DNA of 6,163 nt. Origin: a bacterium (lineage in GTDB: Bacteria > Bacteroidota > Ignavibacteria > Kapaibacteriales > Kapaibacteriaceae). Below, piece by piece: positions 1 to 5,835 of this stretch. The stretch covers positions 1 through 6,163 of the forward strand of contig JAGVJW010000058.1 of NCBI GenBank assembly GCA_020050895.1. Reading direction: 5' to 3'. Below the pieces are notes generated by a model. It was not told the origin of the DNA and ran no database searches. It saw only the letters and a list, made by a program, of their open reading frames with translations. Numbering within the stretch: the stretch's first letter is position 1; every line of letters starts with the position of its first letter. The position numbers were made by a program, and so were the translations under genes.

Positions 1-1
1 C

Positions 2-430
2 TCGATTAATTCCCCTGTTCCGTTTATCACCTTTACGGAATGTAAATTTATTGAGGCTGAAGCTCTGTTCCGGACTGGTAATCCTTCCGAGGCATATAGG
101 GCTTATCGTGAAGCCGTCAGATCTTCGCTCGATCGCACAGGTGTTTCATCGGCAGATGCCGATGCATTTCTTGCCCAGGCCTCTGTTGATCCTGGCGTGG
201 CTAACCTTACCCTTAACGATATTATGACTCAAAAGTACGTTGCCATGTATACTCAAAGTGAGTCGTTTACCGATTGGAGGCGGACAGAATTACCAGCTTT
301 GACTCCAACCGTTACAGGAAAGGAGATTCCAAGGCGTTTCCCATACCCACAAAGTGAACGATTGTATAACGACGCCAACATGCCCGATGGCCTTACAATT
401 AATAGTCGTGTTTGGTGGGATGTGCCATAA
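2..430 (+). CDS. SusD/RagB-family outer-membrane lipoprotein, C-terminal part
   Basis: The open frame enters from the left edge without a start and ends at TAA 428-430, giving 142 residues. SusD-like proteins are surface lipoproteins that bind nutrients and sit as a lid on a SusC-type TonB-dependent outer-membrane channel. The visible part has two blocks typical of the C-terminal half of the family. One is a helix pair reading PFITFTECKFIEAEALFRTG (residues 6-25), the usual 'T..E...I.AEA..R.G' TPR-like segment. The other is a segment starting QKYVAMYTQ (about residues 77-85), followed by DWRRTELPAL and IPRRFPYPQSE, the family's conserved tail. The N-terminal lipoprotein signal and the SusC partner would lie upstream, outside the window. 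It most resembles the SusD-like subgroup found beside peptide- or unknown-substrate receptors rather than classical starch SusD; the substrate cannot be told. A strong terminator follows at 498-533. Confidence 0.88.
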   Translation, partial: SINSPVPFITFTECKFIEAEALFRTGNPSEAYRAYREAVRSSLDRTGVSSADADAFLAQASVDPGVANLTLNDIMTQKYVAMYTQSESFTDWRRTELPALTPTVTGKEIPRRFPYPQSERLYNDANMPDGLTINSRVWWDVP

Positions 431-434
431 CTTA

Positions 435-526
435 TGGTCTGATTGGACATGATATAACGGGCTGATGCCCGTTACGAATGATCTGGTGTTTGTTATTAAC
501 GATCTGATGCCATGCATCAGATCGTT
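435..526. repeat. Decaying ~21-bp periodic motif (CTGATG-type) after the SusD gene
   Basis: Three heads recur exactly 21 bp apart: AACGGGCTGATGCC at 456-469, AATGATCTGGTG at 477-488 and AACGATCTGATGCC at 498-511. The first and third match at 12 of 14 positions, and the second and third at 10 of 12. A looser fourth copy, GGTCTGATTGG, lies at 436-446. The remainder of each 21-bp unit matches poorly. The last copy forms the left arm of the intrinsic terminator and the first lies in a separate small hairpin. Confidence 0.5.
455..474. repeat. Small perfect hairpin
   Basis: TAACGGGC (455-462) and GCCCGTTA (467-474) are exact reverse complements, giving an 8-bp stem around the loop TGAT. No T tract follows, so it is not an intrinsic terminator by itself. 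It could protect the 3' end of the SusD mRNA or be a REP-like palindrome. Confidence 0.6.
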
Positions 527-533
527 TTATTTT
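498..533 (+). terminator. Rho-independent terminator of the SusD unit
   Basis: The left arm 498-510 (AACGATCTGATGC) and the right arm 514-526 (GCATCAGATCGTT) are perfectly complementary over 13 bp around a 3-base loop (CAT). The T-rich run TTTTATTTT at 525-533 follows directly. It lies 68 bp after the SusD-like stop codon and reads in its direction. On the minus strand only a few A-tract-derived T residues precede the stem, so it looks mainly one-directional. Confidence 0.85.
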
Positions 534-657
534 ACTACCTGAACAAGATCTTTCGTGTATATTAAAGCTGTTTCGTATGAAACCATAGTGATCCAACCCC
601 GTAGTCGCGCTCCATTCAATCTTGATTCTCAGACGTATTCGACCAACATTTCTGAGC

Positions 658-662
658 GGAGA
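658..662 (+). promoter_or_regulatory. Ribosome binding site for the TonB-C-like gene
   Basis: GGAGA lies 5 bases before the ATG at 668. It is one of the clearer Shine-Dalgarno matches in this window and fixes that start. Confidence 0.6.
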
Positions 663-667
663 CCAAT

Positions 668-1063
668 ATGAAGAACATACTTCAATCACTTGCATTCACT
701 TTAACAGCATTTTGCATTCTTGTTGTTGGCAACACTTTTGCCCAGGAAAGTGAACAAGGAAAGTCTCCCAAGACGCATGCAACATATGATGCTGCTGATT
801 TAAAGCGGAACCTTGGTTCTACTAAGTTGCGCATCAATGCCGATTCAAAGGAGCGAGCTTCGTTTATAGCTGCTATCGATAAAGATGGACAAATTCAAGA
901 TCTTACGTATTCGCATAATATCACAATTGCTCGACCCGAATTCGTTGATGCGCAAATTCAACGGGCATACATGGCAATAATGAGTACAACGTTTTATCCA
1001 GCACACGAAAATGGAAATACGTTGGCTGATACGATTACCATAAACCTCGAACTAGTGAATTGA
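668..1063 (+). CDS. Small secreted protein with TonB C-terminus-like domain
   Basis: This is a 131-residue protein with a clean Sec signal peptide: K2, a hydrophobic stretch at about residues 4-21, and a likely signal peptidase I site TFA|QE after Ala25. The mature part is about 106 residues. Residues 62-129 follow the shape of the TonB C-terminal fold. There is a strand ending in AIDKDGQI (69-76), then a helix around FVDAQIQRAYMAIM (92-105), then the typical FxPA..NG motif (FYPAHENGN, 109-117) and a last strand ITINLEL. Family members usually deliver energy from the inner membrane to outer-membrane receptors, but this one has no transmembrane anchor or Pro-rich spacer. It is a free periplasmic domain, as is common in Bacteroidota, and its partner is unknown. 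It stands alone: the terminator at 498-533 separates it from the SusD-like gene, and the next gene is convergent 62 bp away. The domain assignment is by pattern only. Confidence 0.72.
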   Translation: MKNILQSLAFTLTAFCILVVGNTFAQESEQGKSPKTHATYDAADLKRNLGSTKLRINADSKERASFIAAIDKDGQIQDLTYSHNITIARPEFVDAQIQRAYMAIMSTTFYPAHENGNTLADTITINLELVN

Positions 1064-1125
1064 TGTTAGGTACTGAATTTCATTAGGTTTTCTTTTTAAT
1101 TCTCCTGAACAACGTCTTTTTGTTA

Positions 1126-1584
1126 TCAATTCGTAGTGCCGCTGTCCGCAAGCTCGGATCGCGTTTCTATTGTACCAATTAACCCAGGGTTAAACACCTG
1201 CTCCAGTTCGTCCTGAACTGATTTCTTGAGGTGATAACGCGGCTGGTCGCGTACGAACGACGAAAGAATATCAATATGCCAGGGTGGAAGAAGCGTAACG
1301 TGTATTCCGTCGTCAAATTCAAATTCCGGCTGTATCGCTCGTATCGAGTCGATAATTGAAGCCAGTGCTTCCTGTACAAAATGGACCGCTCTTTCCTCGT
1401 TAGGGGCTTCGATCAGGAAGTGGATATGATCGTGGCCAACATACGTTTCGTGGTGGATACACTGATTCATAAGGCATGCAGTCGAGATGGCTGATTTGAT
1501 TGAATCAACCGTTTCGGAAGAAATATGCAAGTTTGATGAAGCTGGGAGCATCATCACGTGTATACCGATTGAAGGTGTGCGCAT
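1126..1584 (-). CDS. Y1/IS200-like HUH transposase (RAYT type), probably catalytically inactive
   Basis: The protein has 152 residues if it starts at the ATG at 1584, which has AGGA 6 bases upstream (1594-1591, minus strand). The open frame continues to 1776 but would then run into the divergent gene. The length and layout match single-domain Y1 transposases (Y1_Tnp, REP-associated type). There is an opening strand GIHVMML (7-13), a helix, then GHDHIHFLIEAP (50-61) holding the HUH metal motif H53-x-H55. A helix 62-83 and a C-terminal SFVRDQPRYHLKKSVQDEL (109-127) match the family's 'YIxNQxxHHxxxxFxxEL'. Active members cut and join single-stranded DNA through the Tyr of YIxNQ. Here that position is Phe110 (codon TTC, plus-strand GAA at 1255-1257), while Gln114 and His118 remain; Tyr117 sits where the first His of 'HH' is usual. 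No flanking insertion-sequence ends are evident. It may be a domesticated or decaying relative. Confidence 0.75.
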   Translation of the reverse strand: MRTPSIGIHVMMLPASSNLHISSETVDSIKSAISTACLMNQCIHHETYVGHDHIHFLIEAPNEERAVHFVQEALASIIDSIRAIQPEFEFDDGIHVTLLPPWHIDILSSFVRDQPRYHLKKSVQDELEQVFNPGLIGTIETRSELADSGTTN

Positions 1585-1590
1585 TGGGAA

Positions 1591-1594
1591 TCCT
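1591..1594 (-). promoter_or_regulatory. Ribosome binding site deciding the start of the HUH gene
   Basis: On the minus strand AGGA is followed by 6 bases and then ATG (1584-1582). This supports a 152-residue protein instead of the 216-residue open frame beginning at 1776, whose first 64 residues do not resemble the family and would overlap the divergent gene. Confidence 0.6.
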
Positions 1595-1639
1595 GTGTGT
1601 TGTTCTTGTACGTATCCTTCAGTATCGCAAGTGTGACTT

Positions 1640-3439
1640 TTGAGAGCAGTGTCCCATAGGAAATTGTCAGCGATAATTATCGTACTCCTGGTTGGTACGG
1701 CATCAATTGCTGCGTTTTTCGCTCTCCAGAGACGTATTGGAAGCGACATCAACAGTGCCCTTATACGGTACATCAACGAACGTATTCAATTCACAGCCCG
1801 TGAAGCTTCTGGTGGCAAGGTGAACGTGAATATTGATGATATTTCCTATCACATTTTCACAAATACTGCATTGATTCATGGAGTGAGAATTGCGTATCAA
1901 GATTCAGTACGTGGTGGTTCTACCGAGATCAAGCTTACGGTTCCGACTATTGCGGTTTCAGGTATGTGGCCATGGGAAATGTTATGGGGCAATGGACTCC
2001 ACATTGGTCGGATCGTAATCAATAAACCTGAGTTTGCATTATCAGCCACTGCCAACAATGAAGCAATCATTGGGAATGTTGATAGCTTAGGTGATTCGTC
2101 GGCGTTTTCCCTTCCCAACATTCCCAATGTCGACTCATTGGTTCAATCGTTCGCAACATTGTTCCTGCCAAATAATTTAGCCCCTCTCACAATCGACTAC
2201 ATTGAAATTCGCGATGCAAATGGGATTTATGCCAACGCATCGGGTGGTGAACGGCTGTCAGGGATGTATGACGACGTCGACTTGCTGATTTCTAACATCG
2301 AGATATCTAACGGTCGTACCTCACCCAACCGTGTGATACACAATGTGAGCGTGCACGTGGGGTTGTTGCGACATTTTTCGAAACAGTCAACATTATTAAC
2401 AACTGCCGGTATCGATATTAAGCTAAATTCAATTGATACACTTCTCAAGATCGAAAAATTCCATTATCAAAATGATTCATCGTATACCTATCAGCTAACG
2501 GATATTTCCATCTCCTTTCCCAAACGGAATATTACTGTCGACTCATTCTCGATTATGGCAACACAATCAGATGCGAAATTCTTTGCGGTGTCCGATAATG
2601 GATCTGACTTGTTTCGTATGAGTGGAAAGGGGCTTGATCTCCGCGATATAGACATGCCAAGGCTTAGCGGCAAGCAAGGATTGATACTGAAGGCAGTGAC
2701 TCTCGAGCGTGGGCATCTGAGTGTTATAAGCCGGAAGTATTCCAAAGCTTTGCAACGGTCAAGAAGGCCTCCACCACCAATGTTATACGAAGTCTTGCGG
2801 GTCTTGCCATTTGACCTTGATGTTGATAGCATCGGAGTAAGTAATCTTGGAATTCTTTATGAAGAACATTACTCTGGTGTGCAGACTCCCGCAGCTCTCG
2901 AATGGAAGGATGTATTTGTAAATATCACTGGGCTGACAAACATTGAATCGAACCAGCGCAAAAAGCCCCTTACCATTATTGCATCAGGGATGTTCCTGAA
3001 TCATGCCCCAATGACGGCGACCGTGATTATGCCACTGAATATAGATAGGTATAGGTTGGTCGCCTCTGGAACGGTATCGAATCTAAACATAACAAAATTG
3101 AACAGTTTTCTGCCTGTTGCCGATAAGGTAAAAATATCTGAGGGATATTCTGAGTCATCGACGTTCGAGTTCGAGTTGATCGGACGAAAAGCCAAGGGTT
3201 ACGTCGATTCCAAATACACAAACCTTGTTCTCGAGGTGCTCGATGAAGGTACAAGAACATCAACAGTATTTACGGATGTGAGTTCTTGGCTAATTAATCT
3301 GATTGCTATTCGAAACGATAACAACGGAATTGATTTCAAACGGGGTAGAATAGAATACACGATGCGTAGGAATGCTGCTATCATACAGACTATTTGGTTT
3401 CCGATTCGCGACGGGTTGGCCGACGTCATCGGATTCTAA
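1640..3439 (+). CDS. AsmA-like membrane-anchored envelope protein
   Basis: This is a 599-residue protein with one N-terminal transmembrane segment (about residues 9-29) and a long, strand-rich remainder, consistent with an inner-membrane anchor and a large periplasmic part. Repeated short blocks such as 'IGRIVINKPEFAL', 'PLTIDYIEIRDANGIYA' and 'PFDLDVDSIGVSNLGILYEE' (the last at about 389-408) alternate strand and 'I.I..P.....' patterns as in AsmA/DUF748-like proteins. Such proteins are now seen as bridge-like lipid carriers between membranes. The C-terminus has the related 'GRIEYTMRRNAAIIQTIWFP' block. Function is inferred from the family; no catalytic residues are expected. The start is uncertain: an in-frame stop lies at 1634-1636 and there is no ATG, so TTG 1640, GTG 1649 or TTG 1664 must be used, none with a strong Shine-Dalgarno. 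GTG 1649 would still keep the membrane anchor. It diverges from the HUH gene and is separated by 135 bp from the next operon. Confidence 0.72.
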   Translation: MRAVSHRKLSAIIIVLLVGTASIAAFFALQRRIGSDINSALIRYINERIQFTAREASGGKVNVNIDDISYHIFTNTALIHGVRIAYQDSVRGGSTEIKLTVPTIAVSGMWPWEMLWGNGLHIGRIVINKPEFALSATANNEAIIGNVDSLGDSSAFSLPNIPNVDSLVQSFATLFLPNNLAPLTIDYIEIRDANGIYANASGGERLSGMYDDVDLLISNIEISNGRTSPNRVIHNVSVHVGLLRHFSKQSTLLTTAGIDIKLNSIDTLLKIEKFHYQNDSSYTYQLTDISISFPKRNITVDSFSIMATQSDAKFFAVSDNGSDLFRMSGKGLDLRDIDMPRLSGKQGLILKAVTLERGHLSVISRKYSKALQRSRRPPPPMLYEVLRVLPFDLDVDSIGVSNLGILYEEHYSGVQTPAALEWKDVFVNITGLTNIESNQRKKPLTIIASGMFLNHAPMTATVIMPLNIDRYRLVASGTVSNLNITKLNSFLPVADKVKISEGYSESSTFEFELIGRKAKGYVDSKYTNLVLEVLDEGTRTSTVFTDVSSWLINLIAIRNDNNGIDFKRGRIEYTMRRNAAIIQTIWFPIRDGLADVIGF

Positions 3440-3496
3440 ACGGCATCTTGTGGATTAGAACTCAATTTCTAAAACGCATTTCGTGGATTAGATCTC
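3434..3496. repeat. Imperfect tandem repeat, 33-bp period, across the AsmA-like stop
   Basis: Copy 1 (3434-3463) and copy 2 (3467-3496) agree at 25 of 30 positions, separated by 3 bases. Both contain TTCTAAA near the start and GTGGATTAGA near the end. Copy 1 includes the stop codon of the AsmA-like gene (TAA 3437-3439). The pattern suggests an old duplication of the gene's 3' end. No hairpin or T tract is evident, so it does not look like an intrinsic terminator. Confidence 0.75.
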
Positions 3497-3513
3497 CAGA
3501 ATATTGATTGTTA

Positions 3514-3545
3514 TTTGGATTTGGTCTAAATAAGATTTAATTTAG
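3514..3545 (+). promoter_or_regulatory. Candidate Bacteroidota-type promoter for the imelysin operon
   Basis: TTTG at 3514-3517 and TAATTTAG at 3538-3545 are 20 bp apart, close to the Bacteroidota -33 (TTTG) / -7 (TAnnTTTG) pattern; the -7 element matches at 7 of 8 positions if TAnnTTTG is aligned (the penultimate T is A). Transcription would start near 3550, leaving a leader of about 25 bases. The region is AT-rich, so a chance match is possible. Confidence 0.4.
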
Positions 3546-3563
3546 GACTAAATTAGTCTTTAA
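3541..3563. promoter_or_regulatory. Candidate operator, 23-bp imperfect palindrome
   Basis: Half-sites TTTAGGACTAA (3541-3551) and TTAGTCTTTAA (3553-3563) surround a central A. Reverse-complementing the right half gives TTAAAGACTAA, which matches the left at 9 of 11 positions, with a perfect core GACTAA/TTAGTC. A further partial half-site GTCTAAAT lies just upstream at 3524-3531. It overlaps the predicted -7 element and transcription start, as expected for a repressor site. The TTTAGG...-type halves recall DtxR/IdeR-family metal-regulator boxes, but the regulator is inference. Confidence 0.45.
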
Positions 3564-3574
3564 TTGGATCACCC

Positions 3575-4705
3575 ATGAATTCACGAGCTCACTTCTGTAT
3601 TCTTTCCACTGTGCAAGCGGTGGCGATAAGCCTTTTACTCTCAAGCTGTTCCGGGGACTCTCCGGCTACGCCTACACCGCTTAAAATTCCAGAGAGATAC
3701 GATACCACTACATATTCTGTATCGACATCGGACATCTATCAAATTCGAGACGATTTTGAAGCTTTGATTTCAAAACTCAAGAGTGGACGCGACAAAGGCA
3801 TTACCATCGACTACGAGGAGCTTGCTACTCTGTATGCCCCCTTAAAACCCCTCACGATGCCTGAATATGATCCAGTCGTCGAAAGCCTGCTTCAGTCTGC
3901 AGTCTCATCGAGTGGCGAAGATTTCGACCCAATGAGCGATCCACAAGACAATTATTACGGCGGCGTGTATGGTGGGTACTTTTTTGATAAGTACGGTAGG
4001 TGCATTGATGAAAATTTTGAAAAAGGAATGTATGCCGCACTGTTATACAACCAAGCGAATATTTTGATCGGTGATGGAGTTTCTGCTACAGATATTGATA
4101 AACTTATTGCTCTATTCGGAGCAAGTCCATCGTTCCCTAATACCAATAGAGCTGCGGTGAACGCCGATGAATTCATTGCCGAATACGCAGCACAGAGAGA
4201 TAAGAACGATGGTAAGGGGCTATACACGCAAATGAAGAAGGCACTGATTACTGCACAAGCAGCCGCAAAGGCTGGCAATGATTATCGGGACGATCTCAAC
4301 GCTTCGATAGCGACCGTTAAGTCTGTTTGGGAACGGGCTCTGATGGCAACTGCAATCAGCTATATGTATTCAACAATCTCTAAACTCAGTGGATCGAATC
4401 TCGACGTAACTACACGCGCATCGGCAATTCATTCATTTGGGGAAGCAAGTGGTATCATGTTTGGCTGGAGATTCCTAAGCAGCAAACAGCGCATTGCAAC
4501 CGACAACCAATTGGATGAAGTATTGTCGCTCATAGGAATGCCTGTAAATCAGGAGCCAACCATACACCTACTTTGGCAACAACCATTCTCGGAATTGCCC
4601 AAGCTTGAAACAGCGATTCGAAGTCTGCAGACTATTTATGGTTTCTCTGACGCCGACCTTGAAGATTTTAAAACAAATTGGGTAAATGCTCAGGGTAGAA
4701 TTTAG
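3575..4705 (+). CDS. DUF4856-family lipoprotein, imelysin partner
   Basis: This is a 376-residue lipoprotein. Its N-terminus is a type II signal peptide with lipobox LSSC (Cys25), preceded by a hydrophobic run at 13-22, and the low-complexity SGDSPATPTP linker follows. The body is mostly helical. Two stretches fit my recollection of the DUF4856 family: 'FEKGMYAALLYNQA' (about 148-161), like the family's 'KGL.GA..Y.Q', and a C-terminal part with 'VWERALMATAISYMYS' followed by 'HSFGEASGIMFGWRFLS'. DUF4856 lipoproteins are typically encoded beside imelysin-family genes in Bacteroidota and are thought to be envelope components of iron acquisition; no reaction is known. The ATG has only a weak GGA 6 bases upstream. 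It is first in the probable operon, behind the candidate promoter and operator, with the imelysin gene 35 bp downstream. The family call rests on pattern plus context. Confidence 0.7.
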   Translation: MNSRAHFCILSTVQAVAISLLLSSCSGDSPATPTPLKIPERYDTTTYSVSTSDIYQIRDDFEALISKLKSGRDKGITIDYEELATLYAPLKPLTMPEYDPVVESLLQSAVSSSGEDFDPMSDPQDNYYGGVYGGYFFDKYGRCIDENFEKGMYAALLYNQANILIGDGVSATDIDKLIALFGASPSFPNTNRAAVNADEFIAEYAAQRDKNDGKGLYTQMKKALITAQAAAKAGNDYRDDLNASIATVKSVWERALMATAISYMYSTISKLSGSNLDVTTRASAIHSFGEASGIMFGWRFLSSKQRIATDNQLDEVLSLIGMPVNQEPTIHLLWQQPFSELPKLETAIRSLQTIYGFSDADLEDFKTNWVNAQGRI

Positions 4706-4731
4706 GACGAGACGCTGGCAATATTTTGGTT

Positions 4732-4736
4732 GGGAG
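4732..4736 (+). promoter_or_regulatory. Ribosome binding site deciding the imelysin start
   Basis: GGGAG is followed by 4 bases and then GTG at 4741. This favours the GTG over the in-frame TTG at 4726, which lies before the site and would put extra residues ahead of the lipoprotein signal. Confidence 0.6.
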
Positions 4737-4740
4737 ATTT

Positions 4741-5835
4741 GTGCTAAAAACAATTAGTATTACGGGCGCCATTCTGGCATCGCTGATTTTAATGGGCTGC
4801 CCTTCAGATAAGTCAACTCCATCTGATGTGTTCGATAGGAAGGCAATGTTAACAGATGTTGCCGACAACCTGATTATTCCTGCGTATGCATTAGTTGACA
4901 ATGCTAACGTGGCTCTGAGAATTGCAGTGGAGCAGTTCACAGCACAACCATCAGAGCCGGCACTGTCCGAATGTAGGAACGCATGGAAGATGTGCGTCTT
5001 CCTATGGCAGCGCGCAAGCCCATATAACTTTGGACCAGCCGAAGGTTTGTACGGCAATCTGAGGGAAAACATCGCAACATTTCCAGCCAATGCAGATTCA
5101 ATTGAAAAATACATTGTTGCAGCCGACACATCGCTTCAGAATTTCAATCGGGATACTCGCGGATATTATGGCATCGACTATTTGCTCTTTTCAGGTGATG
5201 TTACATCGGTAACGTTGCGATTTCAGGGTGATGTAAATCGAAGAGCATACTTGAGAGCAATTGTGCGCGACGTTGAGCAACGAAACTCGACGGTTTACTC
5301 AACATGGATATCTGCATATCGAAACGAATTTATTTCCCGAAATGGAACGGATGCCGGAAGCAGCACAAGCCTTTTATTCAATCACATGAATATGAGCTAT
5401 GAGCTGGCAAAGAACTACAAGGTATCCCTGCCTTTGGGAAAAATTGCAGGTCAAACTCAAATTGAACCCGGAAAAGTTGAGGCATACTATTCAGGGTATT
5501 CAATTGCCTTGTTGCGAGAGCATTATGCAACGATCATGCGAATATGGAGAGGTGAAACAAGCGACGGTGCAAGTATTGTTGGATTCAAGGAATATTTAGA
5601 ATCTGTCCCGGGTGGAGATAGACTCATTGTCGATACAGAGCTGCAAGCCGATTCAGTCTCAATGGCACTCGAAGCGTTCTCAGATGATGAAAGCCTATCA
5701 GCCATCATCATCAACCAACCCGGTAGGCTAGAGCCGCTGTATTCAGGAATGCAAAAGTTTACACGGTTCATCAAGAGTGAGTTATCATCTCTCATCGGCA
5801 TTGCAATTACGTATAGCAGCGGTGATGGCGATTAA
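4741..5835 (+). CDS. Imelysin-family (M75-like) lipoprotein
   Basis: From GTG 4741 the protein has 364 residues. It begins MLKTISITG and has lipobox LMGC with Cys20, so it is a lipoprotein of the cell envelope. Imelysin-family proteins are helical-bundle proteins tied to iron uptake; the historical 'insulin-cleaving peptidase' activity is doubtful for most. The typical first block 'AWKMCVFLWQRASPYNFGPAE' spans residues 81-101, corresponding to 'AW...R..WE..E.f.FGP' in the family. The second block RGYYGIDYLLF (140-150) is the site of the family's GxHxxE motif. Here Gly141 is kept, His is replaced by Tyr143 and Glu by Asp146, a pattern close to the 'KG.PAIDYLL' variants of Bacteroidota. A Gly- and Pro-rich stretch around 'SLPLGKIAGQTQIEPGKVEA' and the last helices complete the fold. 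The gene follows the DUF4856 gene by 35 bp and overlaps the HTTM gene by 11 bp. Confidence 0.88.
   Translation: MLKTISITGAILASLILMGCPSDKSTPSDVFDRKAMLTDVADNLIIPAYALVDNANVALRIAVEQFTAQPSEPALSECRNAWKMCVFLWQRASPYNFGPAEGLYGNLRENIATFPANADSIEKYIVAADTSLQNFNRDTRGYYGIDYLLFSGDVTSVTLRFQGDVNRRAYLRAIVRDVEQRNSTVYSTWISAYRNEFISRNGTDAGSSTSLLFNHMNMSYELAKNYKVSLPLGKIAGQTQIEPGKVEAYYSGYSIALLREHYATIMRIWRGETSDGASIVGFKEYLESVPGGDRLIVDTELQADSVSMALEAFSDDESLSAIIINQPGRLEPLYSGMQKFTRFIKSELSSLIGIAITYSSGDGD

Noticed and set aside
570..583. Short hairpin GTTTC-GTAT-GAAAC upstream of the TonB-C-like gene
   Set aside because: A 5-bp stem is too short to support a regulatory call, and no T tract or promoter element is positioned by it.
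1064..1125. T-rich stretch between convergent genes as a terminator
   Set aside because: GGTTTTCTTTTT is present at 1086-1097, but I found no convincing stem before it on either strand.
1585..1776. Extension of the minus-strand HUH gene to a start at 1776 (216 residues)
   Set aside because: The first 64 residues do not resemble the family, they overlap the AsmA-like gene's membrane anchor, and the internal ATG at 1584 has a well placed AGGA.
3564..3573. TTGGATCACC, identical to the tail of bacterial 16S rRNA
   Set aside because: It is only 10 bases long, and no rRNA sequence lies upstream or downstream; it is a chance match in front of the DUF4856 start.
3955..4278. Minus-strand open frame of 107 codons opposite the DUF4856 gene
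   Set aside because: It is a shadow of the sense gene, with Ala/Ser/Pro-rich composition expected from the opposite strand.
4726..4740. TTG start for the imelysin gene at 4726
   Set aside because: GGGAG at 4732-4736 points to GTG 4741, which gives a compact lipoprotein signal peptide.
4668..5129. Minus-strand open frame of 153 codons opposite the imelysin gene
   Set aside because: It is fully antisense to a well supported gene, has no recognisable domain and no ribosome binding site that I can see.
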